Below, piece by piece: positions 53,720 through 64,000 of a DNA stretch of 64,000 bases. The notes beneath the pieces are model-generated. The model was not told the DNA's origin. It ran no database searches and saw nothing but the letters and a program-made list of their open reading frames with translations. The stretch is from Zingiber officinale (taxonomy: Eukaryota > Streptophyta > Magnoliopsida > Zingiberales > Zingiberaceae). The stretch's first letter is position 1. Every line of letters begins with the position of its first letter. A program made the position numbers and the translations under genes. Location: positions 10,906,672 to 10,970,671 of the forward strand of contig NC_056001.1 in assembly GCF_018446385.1 (NCBI RefSeq). Reading direction: 5' to 3'.

Positions 53720-56320
53720 TGTTAGAGTGTATACTAAAAGCCTAGCTTTTGGTATAAACATTTATCTAGAAATAAGAATCACATTGGTCAAATATCTACA
53801 TTTATGATAAATGTAGTTGTTCAATTAATTTATATTGTAGATAACATGGTGTGTGGTGTCACACACAGAGGATCATGTTATCAGTACCTTATAAATTATA
53901 AACAGTAGCTCACGACCATAATGGAAAGGAACAAACCATTGGAAGGTCGTAGTGTAATTAGGTATTAGTTTATCTTAACTATATAATTACACTAGTACAC
54001 TTAGAGTGTATTGAGTAGGACCATTAGAGGTCGTTTCTTTTATACTGACTTTATAAAGAAACAAAGACCTCAGTTATTATGGAAGTGTGTGCTCTTAATC
54101 CTAATATAATAACGAGCACATATATTTGATATTTATTTCTTTAATTTATCAATGGGTGAGATTTAGTTCGATGAATCAATAAGCCCGATAAGTTGGGAAA
54201 TGATATCACTTATAGTGTGTGTTGTTGATTATAGAAGGAAACTGTGTCCTAGAGATACTAGGTTGATAATGTCCCCAAGAGGAGCTCATAAGGATTGTCA
54301 TGTTAAACCCTGCAGGTGGACTTAGTCCGACATGACGATAAGGTTGAGTGGTACTACTCTTGGACTAAGATATTAATTAAATGAGTTGTCAGTAACTCAC
54401 TTAATTAGTGGACATTCGATATCTTAAACACAGGGAGACTAACACACTTATAATAAGAAGGAGCCCAAAAATGTAATTTGGGATTGGTGCGGTAGTTCAA
54501 TGATAGTTCTCTAGTGGAATGAATTATCATTGATAAAATTAAGTTGTGTGTTCGGGGCGAACACGGGATGCTTAATTTTATCGGGAGACCAAAACCAATT
54601 CCTCCTCTCGGTCCCTATCGTATCCTCTTATTTATAGAGTTCTATACCCACCTATACCCACCTTCTATACCCACCAATAAGGGGCCGGCCAATCTAGCTT
54701 GGGAACCAAGCTAGGGCCGGCCTAGGTATATTATTGGGTGGCCGGCCCTAGCTTGAACCCAAGCTAGTGGGGCCGGCCAAATTAAATTAAAAAGGGATTT
54801 TAATTTTAGTTTTTATTATGTGGAAGAAATAATTTTTTAAAGAGAATTAAAATTAAAATATCTCTCTTGTAAAAGATCTACAAAAGATTAAAGAAAGAGA
54901 TTAGATCTCTTTCCTTATTTGTAGATTGATGAGTTATTTTATTTTCTCTTTAAAAATTATCCACATGTTGATAAAATTAAAATTATAGAAATTTCCTTTA
55001 TCAACTATGAAGAGATTTTTAAAGAGAAATTTTATTTTTAAAATTTCCGGAAACAAATTAGGAAGTTTTAATTTGTTGATTAAAACTTGTCTAATTTATT
55101 TCCTCTAGAAGTGGCCGGCCATTAGAGATTAAATTGGGAAATTTTATTTATTTTTTCTCAATTAAATCATGTCAAGGAAATTAAGGAAATTTTATTGTAA
55201 TTAAATTTCCTAATTTGCCTAGGCCAAGGAATATAAAAGAAGGGGTGAGGGTGCCTTCATGTGTGAACCATTATTATTATTCTCCCTCTTTTTTCCTTGG
55301 TATGGTGGCCGGCCCTTCTCTTTCTCTCCTCTCCTCTTGATGGCCGAAACCTATCTTCTTGGTGGAGCTTTTGTTGGTGGCCGGATCAAGGAAGGAGAAG
55401 AAGGAGAGAAAGCAAGTCTCGTCTCTAGCATCCCTTGGAGCACTGGTGGTGGCCGAAATTCTTCATGCTTAAAGAAAGTTATTTTGGCCGGCCATCTTCT
55501 TCTTTTCTTCCTCTTTGTGGTGGCCGAAACTTATATCTTGCTTGGAGCTCTTGTGGTGGCCGGATACTACTTGGAGAAGAAGAAGAAGAAGGAGAGGAAG
55601 CTAGCATCTCTTGGAGCTTGGTTGGTGTTTTGATTTTCTTCCTTGGTGAAGCTTCCTTGTTGTGGCTGAACCTAGCTAGGAGGAGAAGAAGGTGGTTGGT
55701 GGTTTCTCATCTTGGTAGATCGTTGCCCACACAACGTCCGAGGTTAGAAGAGGAATACGGTAGAAGATCAAGAGGTCTTTCTAGAAGGTATAACTAGTAG
55801 TTTTTTCCTTTTCCGCATCATACTAGTTATTTATGGAAATAATACCAAATACAAGAGGCTTACGATTCTAGAATTTCGAATATGTTTTTTCGAAGTTGTG
55901 TTCTTTTGTTTCTTTCTTTTCCTTGTGATTTGATTGTTCTCTTTGGTTAACCTAAAGTTATTTTAGGAAATTAAATATTAGCTTTCTATTAAAGGTTTTG
56001 TCTAGTCGGTGGTGGTTGCTCCCATATCCAAGAAGGCCATGTGCCTCGCCACGTCAGTACTGGGAACCTTTTATGGAAATTAATATTTAATGGAATTAAT
56101 AACTTAAGGAGACTTGGGTCGAACGTGTTAAGTTCCGCAGGAGATCCAAGTCAAAACCTAAAAGAACAAATAGATTAAGTTTTGGATCAAACGTGTTAAG
56201 TTCCGCAGGCGATCCAAAATTTTAATTTAAAAGAACACATGGTAGCTAGGAAAAGGTTCAGACCTTTGTACAAAATTTTTGTACAGTGGAACCTATAGGT
56301 TTTCCGAGTAGCAACCAACA
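53720..56320 (+). mobile_element. Solo LTR F2 (2601 bp)
   Basis: Begins TGTTAGAGTG and ends ACCAACA, with perfect GTTTG target duplications (53715-53719 and 56321-56325). Same family as F and C. It contains paired AGCTTGG/CCAAGCT arms between GGCCGGCC words (54680-54780), a TATA-like TATAAAAG near 55232 and CT/GA-rich open frames (for example 55259-55633) that I do not consider genes. It is inserted in the LTR of element I. Confidence 0.92.
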
Positions 56321-56343
56321 GTTTGGTGCTTTTTGCACCAACA

Positions 56344-58790
56344 ATCTTCCTCTTTTTGATTATGACAACCTGATTCAAAGTTAAGTAAAACATAACAATA
56401 ATATAAAGAACTTAAGCATGAACATAAGTGAAACAATTAAAAGAACTTATGCATAAGAAAACATAACAATAACGTAAAGAACATAAGTATGAGCATAAGT
56501 GAAACAATTAAAAGAACTTATGTATAAGCAAAATAATTTTGAAAAAAAATCTCCCTTATGCTCCCCCTTAATTAAAAGTTATATGTTTAACTTAATTTTA
56601 TCTTTCTAACATTTAACTTTCTCTCCCCCTTTGACATAATTAACAAAGATACTAAGTTAGAGAGAAAATTAAAAAAAATACTAACTCTTAATTTCTTTCA
56701 AAAGTTTAATTTGAAGCTCCCTTTGAATTTATTACTTTGAACAAATTTAGCTTAAAAGGAATTTAAAATACTTATCTTTTTGAAAGATTAAAAAGTTTAA
56801 CTAAAGGCTTGGTTTTAGAAAATATTTTATTTTAAAAAAAATATAACTAAATACTTAGCTTATAAAGATTCTCTTTAAAAAAATATAACTAAACACTTAG
56901 CTTAGAAAGATTTTATTTAAAAATTTAACTAAGTACTTAGTTTTAGAAAGATCTTTTTTTAAAAAAAAATTTAACTAGATACTTAGTTTTTTTCGAAAAA
57001 CTTGGATAAATCTTAGCTTTAAAAAATTTCTTGTAAAAATACTTAGCTATGAAAATAAATACTTAAAAATACTTAGCTTTATCAAAACTTAGTTAAGTAC
57101 TTAACTTTTTTGAAACGATTTAAAAAACTTAGTTAAGTACATGAAAACTTAGTTAAGAGTACTTTTTCAAAAACTTATTTTCCAGATAGAAATATTTGAA
57201 CTTCTTTTTTCAAATAAAATATTTAAAGTTACTTTTCAAAAATAGTTAGACTTTCTTTTCAAAAATAATTAAACCAAAAGAAACTAAAAAAATTAACTTA
57301 AAGAAAATACTTTAACTTAAAAGAATATTCAATTTTGAGAGTAATTAACAAACTCTAACTTTGAGAATATATTTAACAAAAAATTATTTAATTGAACCTC
57401 GGTCCTTTCACTCCCCCTTGATTAATGCCAAAAAAAATTACGAAAATTATTTAAGTTTTGAATGTCCTAGAGTCCAAGCAAATAAAATAAGATAAAAGTA
57501 ATTATCTATTTTCCTGATTTTCAATCTCACCCTTTCTAGTTATCAAACATATTAAGCTTATGAGTTTGTGCGAGATGGAGAATTCTGAAAGATATTTAAG
57601 TCTAAGGAGAATAATTTGATTTTGAATATCAAAATAGATTAAATTTGAATTTTTAAGTTTAAATTTTAATTTGAAGAATAACTAAGTTTGAATTTTAAAA
57701 ATTATGTTTTGAAAATAATTAAATTAATTAATTATATTTTTGAAATTATTAGGATTAATTATTCTTTTGAAATTGATTAAGAATTTGAAATTAATTATAC
57801 TTAAGAATTTGAAATTATATTTTTGAAATTAATTAATAATTTGAAATTAATTATACTTAATAATTTGAAATTATATTTTTGAAATTAATTAATAATTTGA
57901 AATTAATTATACTTAAGAATTTAAAATTAATTATACTTGAAATTAATTAAGATGATTTCGGTTAATTGAATTAATTTTAGTTAACTTAATTGAATTGAGT
58001 TTAATTAATTTGAGTTAACTACTTTTTATTTTAAACTTATGTCCATCTCAATCTTTTCTAGATTTTCAATCAGGAAACCTTATAAGTTTTGCAAGATAGT
58101 TAATTTTAATTTTTAATTTAAATTCAAATCTAAGGATTGATTTATATTTGAGTTAGACTAAGGTTTAATAGTTAGTCAATTAAATATTTATTTCAATAAT
58201 TGGCTTCCAAGTTGTAGCGAGACACTAGGCCTTCTTGGGTATTGGTTTATCAACCACTTCTAGACAAAGCCTTTTAAAAAAATTAAATATTTAATTTTCT
58301 TTCTGAAAATCCTAGGTCTAATTAGTCAAGTGTATATCAAGTCTAAGTCCTTATCTATCCTAATCTAAGCATGCATAAGCGAAAAATAGTAAATCAAGCA
58401 TCAATCAGGTTTATTTATAAAGATGGTCTTTCTATTGGCTCCCCCTAGATCATAGCCTCGATAAGGTCTATTAAGATAATGGATTTGATCCTTGGGGATA
58501 CAATATTGATCAAGTCCAACTTGATTATTTAAGTTAGACTTGGGGACTCATGCTTGGACTATATTTCTATTTGATTCATTCATTAAAAACAAGTAAGACT
58601 TGAATCGATTTCTAGCTTTATATCCAAGTTCGGTTCGGTTGTATACAACCCTTTATTTTCCAAGAATTAGATCAAGGTTCTTGGAACTCAAGGTGAACCG
58701 TTCCAACATGTCCTTAAGTTCCTTGACTTGACTTTTCAAATTGGAATTCTCTTCCTCAAGTTGTTAAACTAGAGTTGAGGTTCCTTATTG
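56344..58790 (-). other. Element I internal region, decayed
   Basis: Polypurine tract, then very AT-rich sequence dominated by AACTTAGTTAAGTACTTA- and GAAATTAATTA-type repeats (57000-57130 and 57700-57950). Near 58430-58700 the minus strand shows broken copia gag/linker words such as HYLNRPYRGYDLGGANRKTI. No pol enzyme domain was recognised. Confidence 0.5.
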
Positions 58791-58793
58791 AAT

Positions 58794-59230
58794 TTACTCA
58801 GTCAAAGAACTCGAGTTAGTTACTTCCTTAAGGGATGTTACCTCCTTTTGGAGTGACTTGACTCGGAGATTGGATTTAGCTAATTTTCTTAATAAGTATT
58901 CAATTAAGTTTTGTAATTCATCTATTTGAGTACCAGCGAATAGAGAACTTACAAAGTGGTTTGGCCCTTCAGAAACAGATATGGATCCGTGTCTTCTTTC
59001 AGACTCGGTTCCTGATTTCACACCGGTTCGGACTCAGACTCGGTTTCGACAATGTACACTTGTGCTGGTAGAGAAACAAAGCTTGCTTGCTTGTGTTCTT
59101 CTTCATCTGACTCTTTCGATGACTCGGACCATGTTGCATTCGACACCTTCCTTCTTCCTTGCTTCTGGTTTGGACATTCAAGCTTGTAGTGTCCCTTCTT
59201 GTTGTAGCCATAGCAGGTGATCCGGCGGTA
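58794..59230 (-). pseudogene. Element I gag remnant with mutated zinc knuckle
   Basis: Two overlapping minus-strand frames (break near 59018-59021). The upstream one contains RKWVPHSYRRITCYGYNKKG and the knuckle CYGYNKKGHYKLEC, where the second cysteine of C-x2-C-x4-H-x4-C has become tyrosine. The downstream one has a coiled coil (IDELQNLIEYLLRKLAKSNL). The part N-terminal to the knuckle has been replaced by element J sequence. Confidence 0.7.
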
Positions 59231-59948
59231 AGAATGGGGGACCCACTTCCTGAAGGGTCTCAGCTTGAGGACCGATGAAGGGCTGACTAAGCGGTTAATG
59301 GCCGCGCCGAGCAGCTGAGTAGGTCCGAGCGGATCTAGAGATAACCCATCCAGGGGCTTGGGTTTCCGACGCCAAGGCAGGAGGATCGAAGGGCCGAGCA
59401 GGAGTCCGCTCGGCTGGGGCCAAAGGGCCGAGCGGGTTGTCCGTTCGGCCAAGATAAGGGCGAGGGTACAAAGGTGGCCGAGCGGCCTATGCTCTCGGCT
59501 CGGGATATGGGATATCAGCAGAAGCATGTCTGATGATTAGGCCGTACACAAGATCGCACGATGGAGGATCTTGCCGTCACATCATGGAAAGGTTGATACA
59601 GTAGCAGTATGGCCTCATGGACGTCTTCCTGCCAGATCTATATCTGGGCATGGCCCTTCTGACAGACCCATGCCTGGGCATGGTCAAAGGCAGGTGGTTG
59701 CTTTGATTGGCGCGCCCCGGCTTCTTCGAGAGGTCTATATAAGGCCTCCATTTCTTCACCGGAGGTACGAAAAGTCTTCATCTTGAGGCCACCTTTTTGT
59801 TATTCCTCGCCTGACTTGAGCGTCGGAGGGCCGTCGCCGGGACACCCCTCCCGGCTCGGTTTTGCTGCAGGTTCACCGGAGCACTTGAGGATCCAGCAGG
59901 GAGCGCCACGTGCCCAGTGTCCGTTGACTCCTGGTTCGGATAGGATCA
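59231..59948 (+). repeat. Element J 5' LTR (left limit uncertain)
   Basis: The end is clear: GGATCA at 59943-59948, two bases before the primer site, as in element A. A TATA box (TCTATATAAGG, about 59735-59745) and the segment CTTGAGCGTCGGAGGGCC near 59816 match element A's LTR (8312). The start could be TGATGATTAG at 59531, TGTCTGATG at 59526, or further left; the right LTR lies outside the window, so it cannot be settled. Confidence 0.6.
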
Positions 59949-59950
59949 AA

Positions 59951-59969
59951 TTGGCGCCGTCTGTGGGAA
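59951..59969 (+). promoter_or_regulatory. Element J primer-binding site
   Basis: TTGGCGCCGTCTGTGGGAA, the Tat/Athila-type primer site, two bases after the LTR end and 24 bases before the gag start codon. Confidence 0.8.
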
Positions 59970-59993
59970 CGCACCTGCATCCGAACAAGAACG

Positions 59994-60380
59994 ATGGACG
60001 AGGCTGGACGACAACACACGGTGGCGCTTTCAACAGAAGAACTCGACGCTCTGGTCGAGATGAGGGCCGCCAAACTTGTGGAGCTGGATTTGATTGACGA
60101 GGAGCGGGCCAAGGCATCCGTTCGGCTGATGGCGTACCGTCAGCGAATGAAGCAAAACTACAACCGGCGCGTCATTCCCAGGTCATTCCAGGTTGGCGAT
60201 CTTGTCTGGAAGAAAGTCAAGCCGGTCGGTGAAGTCGGCAAGCTTGAAGCTCCGTGGGCAGGTCCCTTCAAAATCATCGAGAAGCTCCGCTCGGGAGCGT
60301 ATTATTTGGAGGATGAGGAAGGTCGGCAGCTAGATAGGCCGTGGAGCGCAAACCACCTCCAGCCTTACCGGGCAGGGTGA
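59994..60380 (+). CDS. Element J in-frame fusion of gag start to integrase C-terminus
   Basis: A 128-residue frame. Residues 1-28 (ATG at 59994, STEELDALVEMRAAKLVE) match the gag N-terminus seen decayed in element A. From about residue 29, LIDEERAKASVRLMAYRQRM...NYNRRVIPRSFQVGDLVWKK, then LEAPWAGPFKI and NHLQPYRAG, is the integrase C-terminal chromo-like/GPY region. Everything between (most of gag, protease, reverse transcriptase, RNase H, integrase core) is deleted. The joint lies at about 60078-60090 (GTGGAGCTGGATT), where gag KLVE and integrase IELDL share bases. It encodes no enzyme. Confidence 0.85.
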   Translation: MDEAGRQHTVALSTEELDALVEMRAAKLVELDLIDEERAKASVRLMAYRQRMKQNYNRRVIPRSFQVGDLVWKKVKPVGEVGKLEAPWAGPFKIIEKLRSGAYYLEDEEGRQLDRPWSANHLQPYRAG

Positions 60381-60727
60381 AAGGTGTGCCTATGTAAATC
60401 ATCTTGTGTACTTTTTTCGACTGAATACTTAAAATGCAGAAACGAAAAATCAAGAGAACAAATAAGACATCGCCAACAAAAGAACGAAGGCCCCGAGCCG
60501 CACGGCCGGAGGTAAATGGGTCGGGCCAAGCGCTCTAAAATTGAAGGCCCCGTACCATTCGGACGGAGGTATATTATCCTAGCCAAAATGCTCGACGAAG
60601 CAGACCCTGAGCCATTCGGCCAAGAGTATGTTATCCGAGCTGGGTGAAAGGAACCAAAAGTGATAAAAAGGAGGGCAAAAAGCTTCGCCGAACGGAAGCG
60701 TCAAAATTAGCCAGAGTCGTCTAGCTC

Positions 60728-62065
60728 AGACGTTAAACCGTAGAGTCGCGCCGATCGGCTATAAATATCCGCGCCGACGAGCACCGTCGTTAAAGATCGA
60801 GAGACGAGCCGGCGTCTATAAATGTCCGAGCGAAAGGCCGACGAGCACCGTCGTTAAAGATCGAGAGCCGCGCCGATCGGCTATAAATATCCGCGCCGAC
60901 GAGCACCGGCGTCTATAAATATCCGAGCGAAAGGTCGACGAGCACCGTCGTTAAAGATCGAGAGACGAGCCGGCGTCTATAAATGTCCGAGCGAAAGGCC
61001 GACGAGCACCGTCGTTAAAGATCGAGAGCCGCGCCGATCGGCTATAAATATCCGCGCCGACGAGCACCGTCGTTAAAGATCGAGAGCCGCGCCGATCGGC
61101 TATAAATATCCGCGCCGACGAGCACCGTCGTTAAAGATCGAGAGCCGCGCCGATCGGCTATAAATATCCGCGCCGACGAGCACCGTCGTTAAAAATCGAG
61201 AGCCGCGCCGATCGGCTATAAATATCCGCGCCGACGAGCACCGTCGTTAAAGATCGAGAGACGAGCCGGCGTCTATAAATGTCCGAGCGAAAGGCCGACG
61301 AGCACCGTCGTTAAAGATCGAGAGCCGCGCCGATCGGCTATAAATATCCGCACCGACGAGCACCGTCGTTAAAGATCGAGAGCCGCGCCGATCGGCTATA
61401 AATATCCGCACCGACGAGCACCGTCGTTAAAGATCGAGAGCCGCGCCGATCGGCTATAAATATCCGCGCCGACGAGCACCGTCGTTAAAGATCGAGAGTC
61501 GCGCCGATCGGCTATAAATATCTGCGCCGACGAGCACCGTCGTTAAAGATCGAGAGACGAGCCGGCGTCTATAAATGTCCGAGCGAAAGGCCGACGAGCA
61601 CCGTCGTTAAAGATCGAGAGCCGCACCGATCGGCTATAAATATCCGCGCCGACGAGCACCGTCGTTAAAGATCGAGAGCCGCACCGATCGGCTATAAATA
61701 TCCGCGCCGACGAGCATCGTCGGTAAAGATCGAGAGCCGCGCCGATCGGCTATAAACATCCGCGCCGACGAGCACCGCCGTCAAAGATCGAGCCGGCCCG
61801 TCGGCTATAATATCCCGGGCGGATGAACGATCGAGAGCCGCGCCGATCGGCTATAAATATCCGCGCCGACGAGCATCGTCGGTAAAGATCGAGAGCCGCG
61901 CCGATCGGCTATAAACATCCGCGCCGACGAGCACCGTCGTTAAAAATTGAGAGACGAGCCGGCGTCTATAAATGTCCGAGCGAAAGGTCGACGAGCACCG
62001 TCGTTAAATCAAGAGCCGCGCCGATCGACTATAAATATCCGCCCCGTCGAGCTCCGTCAAAGATC
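60728..62065 (+). repeat. Tandem array of 58-bp and 64-bp monomers with higher-order structure
   Basis: Monomer a (58 bp) has CGCCGATCGGCTATAAATAT; monomer b (64 bp) has CCGGCGTCTATAAATGTCC. Both end in GACGAGCACCGTCGTTAAAG. Monomer b starts at 60804, 60965, 61261 and 61557. The last three are exactly 296 bases apart (one b plus four a), so the array has a higher-order repeat. Both ends are more degenerate. Every unit carries a TATAAAT word. It lies where element A has its 37-bp array. Confidence 0.9.
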
Positions 62066-62437
62066 GAGTGCTGAACTCGCGACTGTGAACTTGGACGGAA
62101 CTGAGGACGCCAAATAACGAGCGTTCGCAAGTACTAAATTAATTAGGTCCGATCGGCCATCGGCTTGCCAACACTTCGCATTCACTGGATGCAAGCAGTG
62201 TAACCAAGCGTTAAACGATTTCGAGGAAAACGAGTCTACCGATTAACCTGATCAGTCGTTTGGTAGGAAACATGGGGAGCCCAACTGATTCTACGAATAA
62301 GCAGCAACACACTAAAAGGAGACAATGAAGGGCAAACAAATACAAGCAAAGGAACATAAGGAGGCCGAACGGCACGTACAAAAAATGTTGCATCCGCCGA
62401 GCGGATGAAATACAGAAAGCACTTGAAAGAACTCGCC
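62066..62437. other. Element J spacer between array and antisense gene
   Basis: No coding frame that I would accept. In antisense-gene orientation this is the 3' flank. Confidence 0.5.
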
Positions 62438-64000
62438 TCACTCAGGGTCTTCAAAATTAAAGAAGGCGTCCGGAATATCATCAATCATGGCCGCCAGGTC
62501 GGAGGCGGGAATATGCATTCCCTCGGGAAGGTGGCCACCCTTCTTCAAATACGCCATGGTGACCTTGACCGCCTCGGCGAAAGTTGAGGAAACGTTGCCG
62601 CCGAATATTGCGCCGAACCGTTCAGAGCGGAGGTATTCTTGGCGCGCTGCTGCCAGGCGACTCGGCTCTCCCTCCTTATATTGTCTGAACGCCGCCCGGG
62701 AGGCAATCAATGAATCTTGAAGTACTTTCTGGTCCACCTCCGATTTGGTGCGTTCAGCGGAGCGCCCATCCCGTTCGGCAGCTAATTGGGCTTCCAGATT
62801 CTTAGACTGCTGATCTAGGGCTCGGACTTCGACTTTCATCTTGTCCAGATCAGCAATCGCCCGCTTCTTCCGACTGTTGGCGCGCTTCACGTCTGCGTCG
62901 CGTGTCTTCACCAGGCCTTCAAGTCGAGTCACCTCTGTAGCTAGGTCGGCGGCCTTCTTCTGTTCGGCCTCGAGGGCTTGTTTCTCCCGCTCGGCCGTGG
63001 GACCCCCCGACACTTGAAGTTTTTCCAGGAGCTCCTCCAGCTCGGCTAGCCGATGGCTAGTGGCGATTTGCTCAGCCCAGCGCTGTAAAGGAAATAATGA
63101 AATCAGGAACCAAACAGTAGCATGACACAGGAAGAAAGATGAATTTACCTGAGTGGCCTGCTGCATGTTGTTGTCGCCGAGCTGCTTGGGCGTCATGAGG
63201 GCCACTTGAATCTGCGCGTCCTCAAAAAGCTTGGCGAGCGGACCCGTCAAGGTTATTTCGTGAACGGGGCTCGATGGCCGATTGGCGGACAGTAAATATT
63301 CCTCCGATGGGAATCGGAGGGTAGTCTTGATGGTTGGATGGTCGGACGGCGCTTCTTCAGTCGCGGCCGCCTGATGCGAGGACTCCCCTATAGTGGAAGT
63401 TTCGCCCAACCGACGTAAGCGGCGACGAGTCCGGGGAGGAGAGCCGGAGGGCTGTGCGGTAAGCGAAGCCACAGGGGTCCCGATCTGTGATGGCGTGCGA
63501 GCAGGCGAAGTTACGCCGATCAGCGCCTGTGGTTCCCCCTCTTGGGTCGGCGGAAGGCTGGAGTCTCTTCGACGTTTCCGCCGAACCTCCAATGGTGGAT
63601 CTCCAACTTGGGGGACGCCCAGCTCGGCGGGGGCTGAGGAAACAGGATCCGCCTCAACCTCCGTTGAAGTGGATGGGGCAGCTTCTGTTTCAGGGGCGGA
63701 CTGCCCCCCCCCCCCTCTCCTGCATCTGCCGGGCGGCTGGGGATGAGACCCCGCTCGGCGAGCTCTTTTTTGGTGGCCGCTTCAATCTCCACGGACTTTA
63801 ATTTCAAATGAGCGGTAGCCTTGGAGCGCCACATGACTTCAGCTGCAGTAAAAGAAATTAAAATCAATTAGACAAAAAAGACTAAGAGAGTAGAGAATCC
63901 TTACTCATGCGGAAGGAGAGATTTGCCCGAACGGGAGACAATCCGAAAATATACAACACCCCCTTGAGAAGCAACTGGTCAATCTTGTATCGCTGACCGG
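62438..64000 (-). pseudogene. Element J antisense gene with introns and a frameshift (Tat-type extra ORF), 5' end outside window
   Basis: Reading on the minus strand from the window edge: an exon with YKIDQLLLKGVLYIFGLSPV (64000-63905), a 62-base GT-AG intron (63904-63843), then TEVMWRSKATAHLK... to a 12-C homopolymer (63704-63715) where the frame changes by one, then SAPETEAAP... and the long frame 63592-62438. That frame contains a 66-base GT-AG intron (63148-63083, acceptor TTTCCTTTACAG) that happens to be readable. After it comes a long coiled coil (LAELEELLEKLQ to NLEAQLAAERD) and the ending AMIDDIPDAFFNFEDPE. The N-terminal exon resembles PF04195 (putative gypsy type transposon). Function unknown. 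If the 12-C length is a sequencing error, the gene is intact within the window. Confidence 0.75.

Larger units (their letters stand above)
52540..59230 (-). mobile_element. Element I: truncated copia-type retrotransposon (minus), split by solo LTR F2
   Basis: The left LTR, 52540-53719 plus 56326-56343, runs from TGTATGATCG to GCACCAACA. The polypurine tract on the minus strand (ATCAAAAAGAGGAAGAT, 56344-56360) and a gag remnant at 58794-59230 show minus orientation. The N-terminal part of gag, the primer site and the right LTR are missing; the sequence changes to element J material near 59230. Confidence 0.7.

Noticed and set aside
55259-55633. 124-codon open frame in solo LTR F2
   Set aside because: Lies wholly within the LTR, low-complexity Leu/Phe and Lys/Glu composition, not preserved as a frame in copies F and C.
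60728-62065. CRISPR-like or rDNA-like interpretation of the repeat array
   Set aside because: Units are contiguous without unique spacers, the genome is eukaryotic, and the array sits inside a Tat-type retroelement.
63704-63715. Treating the 12-C run as a programmed frameshift site
   Set aside because: A homopolymer length change or sequencing error is simpler; no slippery heptamer with a downstream structure is evident.
1-64000. Endogenous pararetrovirus or other viral insertion
   Set aside because: All reverse transcriptase-type signals sit in Ty3/gypsy gene order with LTRs; no movement-protein or caulimovirus-type coat signals were seen.

Overview
This is nuclear DNA of a flowering plant, most likely a monocot. 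The evidence is GT-AG introns in every host gene, plant-specific gene families, and a very high load of nested LTR retrotransposons. The retrotransposon sequences (CCGAGCGG-rich Ty3/gypsy Tat-type elements and copia-type gag) feel like a Zingiberales/Zingiberaceae genome such as ginger, but that is an impression rather than a demonstrated assignment.

Four host genes are supported. They are a three-exon TPR protein with a degenerate J-like domain (2663-4622), a four-exon small cysteine-rich secreted or GPI-anchored protein (6469-7336), an unrecognised 180-residue protein with apparent 5' non-coding exon(s) and a Tourist-like MITE in the intron (about 37020-39623), and a five-exon GDSL esterase/lipase (40896-42394). 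All four are on the + strand.

The rest is mobile DNA. Element A is an old, pseudogenised Ty3/gypsy (Tat-like) element on the + strand. Its body is 7651-17492 and its 3' LTR is split into 17493-18381 and 35479-35834. Inside that LTR lie a hAT-like MITE (17710-18102) and element B, a copia-type element in minus orientation (18382-35478). B's right LTR was hit by solo LTR C (24479-33971, minus), and C was hit by element D, a second minus copia-type element (24999-31977). After the host genes come solo LTR F (44781-51306, perfect CATTA duplication), which contains the copia-type element G (46556-50463, perfect TCCTC duplication); a degenerate copia fragment (51830-52540); a truncated minus copia-type element I (52540-about 59230), whose LTR holds solo LTR F2 (53720-56320, perfect GTTTG duplication); and a Tat-like gypsy deletion derivative J (about 59230 to the window end).

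Two themes recur. First, B, D and G carry LTRs, a tRNA-iMet primer site, a polypurine tract and a gag gene with CCHC knuckles, but no protease, integrase or reverse transcriptase, so they look like gag-only, non-autonomous families. B and D also lack the second half of the capsid domain that G retains. Second, the LTRs are packed with short inverted repeats whose stems change together while pairing is kept. The motif is family-specific (CAATCGAT in B, GATCGGTC in D, GGGCGCCCGG in G). In B and D the same motif also recurs in the internal 3' region. In G six consecutive inverted repeats end in a TATA box that is itself inside a palindrome. This structured-LTR architecture is the best candidate here for something undescribed. 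Elements A and J share a Tat-type layout: sense gag-pol, a tandem-repeat block, then an intron-containing antisense gene.
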